A stretch of 5,422 nt of DNA from Oscillospiraceae bacterium (GTDB lineage Bacteria > Bacillota > Clostridia > Oscillospirales > Oscillospiraceae), in contig JAQWCP010000038.1 of the NCBI GenBank assembly GCA_028705905.1, positions 3,505-8,926 on the forward strand. The letters are read 5' to 3'. Position numbers and translations under genes: made by a program. Below are positions 1 through 5,422 of this stretch, one piece after another. Positions within the stretch are counted from its first letter, which is position 1. Every line of letters begins with the position of its first letter. Under the pieces are notes generated by a model. The model was given only the letters and a program-made list of their open reading frames with translations. It ran no database searches and was not told where the DNA came from.

Positions 1-3000
1 CATGGCGATCTGCGCCAGGTCTTTCTTTTTCATCACCTTGCCTGCTGCCGCAAACTCGGCCACCTGCGCGGTCTGAGAGGCCTTGGAGGCTTGTCCGCCG
101 GTGTTGGAATATACTTCTGTGTCAAAGACCAGAATGTTGACATTTTCACCGCTGGCGATCACATGGTCTAAGCCGCCGTATCCGATGTCATAGGCCCAGC
201 CGTCACCGCCAAAGATCCACATGGAGGGCTTGCCCAACATGTCTTTCATATTATACAGCTCTGTGACATAAGGCTTGTCATTGCAGGTGGTGTTATCATT
301 CAAAGCTTTTTCCAGTTCAGCCACCAGCACTTTGGCGGTCTGATGGGAAGCGGCGCTGTCGTCTATGGCATCGAGCCAAGCCTGGGCGGCATCCCGGAGG
401 CTGGCGGGGGCGTTTTCGCATGCGGCCACGGTTTTAGAGAGCTCTGCTGCCCGGGCGCGGCGCTGCTGTACAGCCATGTTCATGCCAAAGCCAAATTCTG
501 CGTTGTCTTCAAACAGGGAGTTTTCCCATGCCGGGCCCTTGCCCTCTTTGTTCATGGTATAAGGTGTGGAGGGCGCAGAACCACCCCAGATGGAGGAACA
601 TCCGGTTGCGTTGGCCAGATACATTCTGTCACCAAAGAGCTGGGTCACCAGCTTTGCATATGGGGTTTCACCGCAGCCCGCACAAGCGCCGGAGAACTCC
701 AGCAGCGGGGTGGAGAACTGAGAACCTTTGACGGTGTCAGCGGCAAAGGGCAGGTTCTTATCGGAAACCTTGTCCACCGCATATTGGAACACGTCATGCT
801 GCGCTACCTGGGAATCCAGCGGCTGCATAACCAGAGCCTTTTCTTTTGCGGGGCAGATGTTAACACAAGAACCACAGCCTGTGCAGTCATACGGGGACAC
901 CACCATGGAGAACTGATACGATTCGCAGCCCTTGCCCATCATTTTGGCAGTTTTGAGGTCGGCAGGCGCCGCCTGGCTTTCCGCCTCTGTTAGTGCGAAG
1001 GGACGGATGACTGCGTGGGGGCAAACGAGAGAGCATTGGTTACACTGGATGCAGTTTTCCGGAATCCAGCTGGGAACATTCACGGCGATGCCGCGCTTCT
1101 CAAATGCAGATGTGCCCACAGGCAGTGTGCCGTCTACGTTTTTGGCCAGGGTGGAAACGGGAATCTCGTTGCCGCGCTGGCTGTTGGCGGGGATCATCAC
1201 ATTGTTCACATATTCTGCCAAATCCGCGCGGTTGGCCTGAATGGTCTTTTCCTGCACCGCGTCTTGTGCATTGGCCCAATCGGCGGGGATGGCAAGCTCT
1301 TTCAGCGCACCCAGGCCGGCATCAATGGCGGAATGGTTCATCGCGACAACATGCTGGCCCTTGCGGCTATATGTGGCAGTGACGGCGTCTTTCATATATT
1401 TGACAGCGTCGTCAATGGGGATAATATTGGACAGTTTAAAGAATGCAGCCTGCAAAATGCTGTTGGTGCGGTTGCCAAGACCCAGTTCGATTGCAATGGG
1501 AATGGCGTCGCAGGTGTAGACTTTGATGTTGTTTTTGACCAGATACCGCTTGGCGTCGGCCGGCAGGTGCTGACCCAGCTCCTCTGCGTTCCAGCCACAG
1601 TTGAGGAGGAAGGTGCCGCCTGGCTTAATGTCTTGAATGATCTGGTATTTCTCCACATAAGACGGATTGTGGCATGCCACAAAATCTGCCTTGGAGACGA
1701 AATAGGTGGATTTAATGGGCTTGTCGCCAAACCGCAGGTGGGAAATGGTGACACCGCCGGACTTCTTGGAGTCGTATTCAAAATACGCCTGCACGTTCAT
1801 GTCCGTATGGTCGCCGATGATTTTAATGGAGTTCTTGTTGGCGCCCACGGTGCCGTCAGAACCCAGACCCCAGAATTTACAGGAGATGATGCCGGCAGGG
1901 ATGGTGTCCGGCTCTTCCGCAATGGGCAGGGACAGGTGGGTTACGTCGTCGTTGATGCCGATGGTAAACCCGTTCAGCGGCACGGGAGACTGGCCGTTGC
2001 GGAATGCAGCAATGATGGCGCCGGGGGTGGTGTCTTTGGAACCCAGGCCATACCGGCCGCCGCAAACCTTCACATTGGTGCGGTTTTGCGCAGCCAGGGA
2101 AGCTACCACGTCTAGGTACAAAGGCTCGCCCAGTGCGCCCGGCTCTTTGCAGCGATCCAGCACCACAACGGATTTCGCAGTGGCGGGGATGGCGGCGACG
2201 AAACGGTCAGATGCGAAGGGGCGGAACAGATGCACTTTGACAAGGCCCACTTTTTCGCCTTTGGCGGTGAGATAGTCAATGGTTTCTTCCGCTGCGTCAC
2301 AGACAGAACCCATGGCGACGATCACTGTTTCTGCATCGGGTGCGCCATAGTAGTTAAACAGTTTATAATCTGTGCCAATTTTTTGGTTGACCTGATCCAT
2401 ATAATCTTCCACGATGCCGGGAATTGCCTGATAATAGGGGTTGGTGGCTTCTCTCGTCTGGAAGAAAATGTCGGGGTTTTGAGCACTGCCACGCAGCACG
2501 GGATGATTGGGGTTCAGAGCACGGTCACGGAATGCTTTGATAGCGTCCATGTCAACCATATCTGCCAGGTCTTTGTAGTCCCAGGTCTCAACCTTCTGCA
2601 TCTCATGGGACGTGCGGAAGCCATCAAAAAAGTGCAGGAAAGGAACGCGACCCTTAATAGTCGCCAGATGGGCAACGGCGCCCAGATCCATGGCCTCCTG
2701 CGGGTTGACGGATGACAACATGGCGTAGCCGGAGCCGCGGCAAGACATCACGTCCGAATGGTCGCCGAAGATGGAAAGTGCGTGGGTGGCGAGGGCCCGG
2801 GCGGAAACATGAATGACGTTGGGAAGCAGGCTGCCCGCGATCTTGTACATGTTGGGGATCATCAAAAGAAGCCCCTGAGAAGCGGTGTATGTGGTGGTGA
2901 GGGCACCGGCCGTCAGAGATCCGTGTACCGCACCGGCGACGCCGGCTTCCGACTGCATTTCGACTACTTTGACAGGTTGCCCAAAAAGGTTCAATCTGCC

Positions 3001-3138
3001 ATTTGCAGCCCATTTGTCTGTCAGTTCCGCCATGACGGAAGAGGGTGTAATGGGGAAAATTGCGGCCGTTTCTGTAAAAGCGTACGAAACGTGTGCGGCG
3101 GCGGTGTTGCCGTCCATTGTTTTGCGCTGTCTTTTCAT
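1..3138 (-). CDS. nifJ: Pyruvate:ferredoxin (flavodoxin) oxidoreductase, C-terminus cut by window edge
   Basis: The enzyme oxidatively decarboxylates pyruvate with CoA to acetyl-CoA and CO2, passing two electrons to ferredoxin or flavodoxin; it is a cytoplasmic, oxygen-sensitive homodimer. The frame is open for 1046 codons to the left edge. Family length is near 1,170-1,190 aa, so roughly 130-140 residues are missing. Seen in order: the N-terminal TPP/pyruvate domain with FPITPSS (T31), MQSEAG (E64) and SARALATHALS (R114), which match by number the active-site residues I recall for Desulfovibrio africanus PFOR; LDRCKEPGA (327-335); the gamma-type domain with GSDGTVGANKNS (426-437); two 4Fe-4S motifs, CIQCNQCSLVC (C696, 699, 702, 706) and CTGCGSCVNIC (C752, 755, 758, 762); three ligands of the proximal cluster (C819, C822, C847); and the TPP/Mg site GGDGWAYDIG (D979) with TEVYSNTGGQ (1007-1016). 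The fourth proximal-cluster cysteine would lie off the window. ATG at 3138 follows AAGGAGG and begins MKRQRKTMDGNTAAAHVSYAF, the usual family start. No frameshift or missing residue was seen. Confidence 0.98.
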   Translation of the reverse strand, partial: MKRQRKTMDGNTAAAHVSYAFTETAAIFPITPSSVMAELTDKWAANGRLNLFGQPVKVVEMQSEAGVAGAVHGSLTAGALTTTYTASQGLLLMIPNMYKIAGSLLPNVIHVSARALATHALSIFGDHSDVMSCRGSGYAMLSSVNPQEAMDLGAVAHLATIKGRVPFLHFFDGFRTSHEMQKVETWDYKDLADMVDMDAIKAFRDRALNPNHPVLRGSAQNPDIFFQTREATNPYYQAIPGIVEDYMDQVNQKIGTDYKLFNYYGAPDAETVIVAMGSVCDAAEETIDYLTAKGEKVGLVKVHLFRPFASDRFVAAIPATAKSVVVLDRCKEPGALGEPLYLDVVASLAAQNRTNVKVCGGRYGLGSKDTTPGAIIAAFRNGQSPVPLNGFTIGINDDVTHLSLPIAEEPDTIPAGIISCKFWGLGSDGTVGANKNSIKIIGDHTDMNVQAYFEYDSKKSGGVTISHLRFGDKPIKSTYFVSKADFVACHNPSYVEKYQIIQDIKPGGTFLLNCGWNAEELGQHLPADAKRYLVKNNIKVYTCDAIPIAIELGLGNRTNSILQAAFFKLSNIIPIDDAVKYMKDAVTATYSRKGQHVVAMNHSAIDAGLGALKELAIPADWANAQDAVQEKTIQANRADLAEYVNNVMIPANSQRGNEIPVSTLAKNVDGTLPVGTSAFEKRGIAVNVPSWIPENCIQCNQCSLVCPHAVIRPFALTEAESQAAPADLKTAKMMGKGCESYQFSMVVSPYDCTGCGSCVNICPAKEKALVMQPLDSQVAQHDVFQYAVDKVSDKNLPFAADTVKGSQFSTPLLEFSGACAGCGETPYAKLVTQLFGDRMYLANATGCSSIWGGSAPSTPYTMNKEGKGPAWENSLFEDNAEFGFGMNMAVQQRRARAAELSKTVAACENAPASLRDAAQAWLDAIDDSAASHQTAKVLVAELEKALNDNTTCNDKPYVTELYNMKDMLGKPSMWIFGGDGWAYDIGYGGLDHVIASGENVNILVFDTEVYSNTGGQASKASQTAQVAEFAAAGKVMKKKDLAQIAM

Positions 3139-3149
3139 GGTTAAAAAAG

Positions 3150-3156
3150 CCTCCTT
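3150..3156 (-). promoter_or_regulatory. Ribosome binding site of nifJ
   Basis: On the minus strand this reads AAGGAGG, a perfect Shine-Dalgarno core, 11 nt before the ATG at 3138. The spacing is slightly long but workable. It fixes the nifJ start. Confidence 0.9.
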
Positions 3157-3160
3157 TGTT

Positions 3161-3174
3161 CTTACAAAAGTAAG
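3161..3174 (-). repeat. Small inverted repeat in the nifJ leader
   Basis: CTTAC and GTAAG, 5-bp arms with a 4-nt spacer, lie inside the predicted nifJ leader 4 nt upstream of the Shine-Dalgarno sequence. In RNA this could form a short, weak hairpin (2 G-C and 3 A-U pairs). It may be chance in A/T-rich DNA; it does not cover the ribosome binding site. Confidence 0.3.
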
Positions 3175-3191
3175 TATTCTATATGTGTTTG

Positions 3192-3219
3192 ATTTTATTC
3201 TATCATCTCAATGCGACAA
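3192..3219 (-). promoter_or_regulatory. Predicted sigma-A-type promoter of nifJ
   Basis: On the minus strand, a -35-like TTGTCG (3219-3214, 4/6 match) and a -10-like TAAAAT (3197-3192, 5/6 match) are separated by 16 bp. This places the transcript start near 3185 and gives a leader of about 47 nt. The DNA just upstream (3220-3245 and beyond) is almost pure A/T, with a T-rich tract on the coding strand that could act as an UP element. This would suit a highly expressed central-metabolism gene. Assigned from consensus only. Confidence 0.55.
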
Positions 3220-3276
3220 AGTAAATTAAAAAAAAGAAAATCTCATATTTTTTAAATAATATCAAAATATACCCTG

Positions 3277-3301
3277 AAATAGACGGAATTTCCGTCTATT
3301 T
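3277..3301. repeat. Perfect 25-bp palindrome, candidate operator
   Basis: The arms are AAATAGACGGAA (3277-3288) and its exact reverse complement (3290-3301), around one central T at 3289. All 12 positions pair. It lies between the divergent nifJ and comM genes and its right end overlaps the first two bases of the predicted comM -35 box (3300-3305), the geometry of a repressor or activator site. Its centre is about 104 bp upstream of the predicted nifJ start. Rho-independent termination is a poor explanation, because no gene is transcribed into it from either side and no T-run follows. I do not recognise the regulator; it does not resemble the Rex box TTGTTAANNNNTTAACAA. Confidence 0.6.
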
Positions 3302-3327
3302 GACATCCCAGGGGCTTCGAGAATAAC
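3300..3327 (+). promoter_or_regulatory. Predicted promoter of comM
   Basis: A perfect TTGACA (3300-3305) is followed after 16 bp by AATAAC (3322-3327), a 4/6 match to TATAAT. A start near 3334 would give a leader of about 67 nt before the TTG start codon at 3401. The -35 box touches the palindrome. The weak -10 lowers confidence. Confidence 0.45.
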
Positions 3328-3385
3328 GGTTGAAAAGCGCATTGGAATCATGTATGATAACAGGGAATATGTAAAATTAGGAAGA

Positions 3386-3392
3386 AAGGTGG
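3386..3392 (+). promoter_or_regulatory. Ribosome binding site that decides the comM start
   Basis: AAGGTGG is one mismatch from AAGGAGG and sits 8 nt before TTG at 3401. By contrast the ATG at 3350 is preceded by GCGCATTGGAATC, with no purine-rich Shine-Dalgarno sequence. This favours the TTG start. Confidence 0.75.
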
Positions 3393-3400
3393 GAATTTCC

Positions 3401-4912
3401 TTGGTATGTAAGGTGCGTAGTCTGGGTCTTCATGGAGTTTCCGGCTATGAGGTATCCGTAGAATGCTTCCTTTCACGAGGCTTGCCTGCCTTTGAAATTG
3501 TTGGGCTCCCAGATGCCGCGGTGCGTGAAGCGCGGGAGCGGGTGCGTGCGGCAATCAAAAACTCTGGGTTTGAATTTCCGGTCAGTCGCATTTCTGTCAA
3601 TTTGGCGCCGGCCGGGAGGAAAAAAGAGGGTACATTATACGATTTGCCCGTCCTTTTAGGGATTTTGTCTGCCTCCGGTCAGCTGGATGGCGGGGCCCTT
3701 GCAAACTGTGGATGTGTGGGGGAGCTGTCCCTTTCGGGGGAGCTGAGACCCGTTGTGGGCATGCTGCCCATGGCCATGGCGGCGCAGCGGGCAGGCATCA
3801 AGCAGCTGTTTGTTCCCGCGGACAATGCCCCGGAGGCCACGCTTGCAGAGGCGCTTGTCGTTTACCCGGTAAAAACGGTGGAACAGCTCATTGGTCATTT
3901 GTCCGGGCGGTCTCCCATCGACCCGGCGCCGGTTTGGGCACCTGGGAATCGCCTGGAAAAGACCCTGGATTTTGGGGATGTCAAAGGGCAGGAAAATGTC
4001 AAACGGGCGTTGGAGATTGCAGCGGCTGGAGGTCATAATGTCCTCCTGGTTGGCCCCCCGGGGGCGGGCAAGAGCATGCTGGCCAAGCGGCTTTCTTCCA
4101 TTCTCCCCGGCATGAGCCGGAAGGAAGCGCTGGAGGCCACGGAGATTCATTCCATTGCGGGCTTCACGTCAAAAGACCATCCGCTCCTCACGGAACGGCC
4201 TTTCCGCAGCCCCCATCACACCATCTCGCCCACTGGCCTTTCCGGCGGGGGCAGTATTCCCACACCGGGGGAGATTTCACTTGCCCACAACGGGGTCTTG
4301 TTTCTGGATGAGCTGCCCGAGTTTCATAGGGACGCACTGGAAAGTCTGCGCCAGCCTTTGGAGAACGGGGAAGTGATCATTTCCCGGGTGGCGGGCACGG
4401 TGTCATATCCCAGCCGGTTTATGTTAGTATGCGCCATGAATCCGTGTAAATGCGGGTGGTATGGCCATCCGTCCGGCCGTTGCACTTGTTCGGAGCAGTC
4501 GGTTCGCCGGTATCTGGGCCGGATTTCCGGCCCACTGCTGGATCGCATTGATTTGTTTGTGGACGTACCCTCTTTGGATTTTGAAGAATTGTCCCATCGG
4601 GCGGAAGGCCCGTCGTCTCAAGAAATCCGGGTGCGGGTGGAGCAGGCGCGGGCCAGGCAATCGGCGCGGAGACCCGATGTTTTTGGCAATGCCCAAATTC
4701 CATCGGCCCAGCTGTCCGAGGACTGCGTGTTGACGGAAGCGTGCGATCATTTGATGCGGCGTGCGTTTGAACGGCTGCACTTGAGCGCCCGGTCGTATGA
4801 CCGGATTCTGCGGGTGGCCCGAACCATTGCAGACTTAGACGGCGCAGAACAAATTGCGCCCGCCCATTTGGCTGAAGCCATTCAATACCGCTCATCACCT
4901 CTGGAACGGTGA
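3401..4912 (+). CDS. comM: ComM/YifB family Mg-chelatase-like AAA+ ATPase
   Basis: In naturally competent bacteria ComM is a ring-forming helicase that drives branch migration so that incoming single-stranded DNA is integrated; it also occurs in species not known to be competent. From the TTG start it is 503 aa, matching the usual 500-510; the 17 codons back to ATG 3350 look untranslated. Seen in order: an N-terminal ChlI-type domain (about 1-170) with SRGLPAFEIVGLPDAAVREAR and NLAPAGRKKEG; Walker A GPPGAGKS (218-225, K224); the FRSPHHTISPTGLSGGG segment (268-284); Walker B VLFLDE (299-304); a sensor-like AMNPC (345-349); a paired CxC motif (C349/C351 and C361/C363), usual in this family and possibly metal binding; the LLDRIDL arginine (R382); and a C-terminal domain with SARSYDRILRVARTIADL (462-479), including a sensor-2-type arginine. 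All core motifs are intact, so it should be an active ATPase. It is divergent from nifJ and 163 nt before thiI. No other competence gene is visible, so a role in transformation here is inferred only from the family. Confidence 0.95.
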   Translation: MVCKVRSLGLHGVSGYEVSVECFLSRGLPAFEIVGLPDAAVREARERVRAAIKNSGFEFPVSRISVNLAPAGRKKEGTLYDLPVLLGILSASGQLDGGALANCGCVGELSLSGELRPVVGMLPMAMAAQRAGIKQLFVPADNAPEATLAEALVVYPVKTVEQLIGHLSGRSPIDPAPVWAPGNRLEKTLDFGDVKGQENVKRALEIAAAGGHNVLLVGPPGAGKSMLAKRLSSILPGMSRKEALEATEIHSIAGFTSKDHPLLTERPFRSPHHTISPTGLSGGGSIPTPGEISLAHNGVLFLDELPEFHRDALESLRQPLENGEVIISRVAGTVSYPSRFMLVCAMNPCKCGWYGHPSGRCTCSEQSVRRYLGRISGPLLDRIDLFVDVPSLDFEELSHRAEGPSSQEIRVRVEQARARQSARRPDVFGNAQIPSAQLSEDCVLTEACDHLMRRAFERLHLSARSYDRILRVARTIADLDGAEQIAPAHLAEAIQYRSSPLER

Positions 4913-4984
4913 AACACGAGGCAAACCCGATGTTGATGGTGAGGTACAGGAGGGGGCGGCCCTGGGCGGATCTTTTGGTTACAC

Positions 4985-5010
4985 TGCAAATTTTTTGCAT
5001 TTGTTTGCAT
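4985..5010. repeat. TTTGCA repeat cluster between comM and thiI
   Basis: TGCAAA (4985-4990) and TTTGCA (4994-4999) form an inverted repeat with 3 nt between. TTTGCAT occurs twice in direct orientation (4994-5000 and 5004-5010), exactly 10 bp apart, one helical turn. This could be a small operator for thiI. It could instead be a weak terminator of comM, since the 6-bp stem is followed by the T-rich TTTGTTT. The words are short and A/T-rich, so chance is possible. Confidence 0.35.
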
Positions 5011-5037
5011 AATTAAGTGAGAATGATGGTATTACAG

Positions 5038-5060
5038 AAAAAGGGATGGTTGCCCTTTTT
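5038..5060 (+). terminator. A/T-rich hairpin ahead of thiI, terminator-like or leader structure
   Basis: AAAAAGGG (5038-5045) pairs with CCCTTTTT (5053-5060) across a 7-nt loop, giving 8 perfect base pairs ending in five T. The shape resembles a terminator of comM. However, only three pairs are G-C, the T-run is itself part of the stem, and the structure ends directly at the thiI Shine-Dalgarno sequence at 5061. It may therefore be a leader hairpin that tunes read-through or translation of thiI. Confidence 0.35.
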
Positions 5061-5067
5061 GGAAAGG
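5061..5067 (+). promoter_or_regulatory. Ribosome binding site of thiI
   Basis: GGAAAGG ends 8 nt before the ATG at 5076. It supports this start over the in-frame ATG at 5046, which would have its purine tract directly abutting the start codon and would fall in the hairpin loop. Confidence 0.7.
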
Positions 5068-5075
5068 CGTATCGT

Positions 5076-5422
5076 ATGGATGAAGTGATTTTATTAAAGC
5101 TGGGTGAGTTGGTGCTGAAGGGGCTCAACCGGCGGAATTTTGAAGATCGGCTGCTGCGCAATGTGCGCCGCCGCCTTGCGCCGTTTGGTGCATTTGAAGT
5201 GTATGCAAAACAGTCCACTGTTTATATTGAGCCTCAGGAGACCCCGTGCGATTTTGAAGGGGCTTATGGCGCCATGAAAACAGTGTTCGGTGTAGCGGGC
5301 GTCACCAGAGCCAAAGGATGTGCCAAAGAAATGGGGGCCATCATTGAGACGGCAAAGGAATATTTGGCGGATACGCTGGACGGCGCGAAAACATTTAAAG
5401 CGGAGTCAAAGCGGGCGGACAA
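5076..5422 (+). CDS. thiI: ThiI, tRNA 4-thiouridine synthase / thiamine sulfur transfer protein, N-terminal part
   Basis: ThiI is a cytoplasmic enzyme that adenylates U8 of tRNA and installs sulfur taken from a cysteine desulfurase; in many bacteria it also passes sulfur to ThiS for thiazole synthesis. Only the first 115 residues lie in the window. The start MDEVILLKLGELVLKGLNRR fits the family pattern of a short strand followed by GELxLKGxNRxxFE. It then shows the N-terminal ferredoxin-like region (about 1-60) and the beginning of the THUMP RNA-binding domain, with VFGVAGVTRAK (70-80) and KTFKAESKRADK near the edge, a hallmark of this family. The catalytic PP-loop domain and any rhodanese domain lie beyond the window, so it cannot be said whether this version has the sulfur-carrying rhodanese part; many Firmicutes versions lack it. 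It follows comM on the same strand after 163 nt and could be read through from it; no convincing promoter of its own was found. Confidence 0.93.
   Translation, partial: MDEVILLKLGELVLKGLNRRNFEDRLLRNVRRRLAPFGAFEVYAKQSTVYIEPQETPCDFEGAYGAMKTVFGVAGVTRAKGCAKEMGAIIETAKEYLADTLDGAKTFKAESKRAD

Noticed and set aside
1015..2115. Long plus-strand open frame (366 codons) antisense to nifJ, with others at 343-993, 2230-2715 and 2758-3144 in the same phase
   Set aside because: All lie in exact codon register opposite nifJ, where rare use of TTA, CTA and TCA codons leaves few antisense stops. The translations show no recognisable motif, and the nifJ frame is unmistakable.
3656..4150. Minus-strand open frames inside comM, also 4419-5000
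   Set aside because: They are complement shadows of a clear ComM coding sequence, with no family motifs and no ribosome binding sites noted.
4948..4964. AGGAGG at 4948-4953 followed 8 nt later by CTG
   Set aside because: The Shine-Dalgarno match is good, but CTG is a very rare start codon and the frame has only about 16 codons before a stop. It is most likely a chance purine tract.
4930..5016. Possible small ORF after comM starting at ATG 4930
   Set aside because: About 28 codons, no Shine-Dalgarno sequence before the ATG, and no recognisable product.
5046..5048. Upstream in-frame ATG for thiI
   Set aside because: The purine tract abuts it with no spacing, it lies in a hairpin loop, and the family N-terminus aligns with the ATG at 5076.
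4979..5218. Minus-strand 79-codon open frame across the thiI start
   Set aside because: It overlaps the conserved ThiI N-terminus and the spacer repeats, and its product shows only low-complexity Arg/Ser-rich sequence.
1..5422. Novel multi-gene system, mobile element, CRISPR array or RNA gene
   Set aside because: Nearly all the DNA is accounted for by three well-known genes. I saw no transposase, array-type repeats, tRNA-like or riboswitch-like structure.

Overview
The window holds three housekeeping-type genes and the control regions between them. The organism is probably an anaerobic Gram-positive bacterium of the Clostridia, perhaps an Oscillospiraceae-like gut species. The reasons are a single-chain pyruvate:ferredoxin oxidoreductase, strong AGGAGG-type ribosome binding sites, GC-rich coding DNA next to very A/T-rich intergenic DNA, and the style of the ComM sequence. 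This placement is an inference from sequence character, not from a search.

Layout: positions 1-3138 (minus strand) encode pyruvate:ferredoxin (flavodoxin) oxidoreductase, nifJ/PFOR. I translated the whole frame: it is open for 1046 codons and runs off the left edge, so only the last part of the C-terminal domain is missing. Positions 3139-3400 are an A/T-rich divergent control region. It carries a good sigma-A-type promoter and ribosome binding site for nifJ, a perfect 25-bp palindrome, and a probable promoter for the rightward gene. Positions 3401-4912 (plus) encode a full-length ComM/YifB-type AAA+ protein (503 aa), most likely starting at a TTG with a well-placed Shine-Dalgarno sequence rather than at the upstream ATG at 3350. 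Positions 4913-5075 are a short spacer with TTTGCA repeats and an A/T-rich hairpin just ahead of the next gene. Positions 5076-5422 (plus) encode the N-terminal 115 residues of ThiI, the tRNA 4-thiouridine synthase / thiamine sulfur-transfer protein, cut by the right edge.

The genes do not form one pathway: nifJ serves central anaerobic carbon and electron metabolism, comM serves DNA recombination (branch migration of incoming DNA in competent bacteria), and thiI serves tRNA modification and thiazole synthesis. comM and thiI point the same way and may share transcripts; nifJ is transcribed away from them.

I found no mobile element, CRISPR array, RNA gene or new multi-gene system. The items most worth a second look are the 25-bp palindrome that overlaps the predicted comM -35 box, and the repeat/hairpin region in front of thiI.
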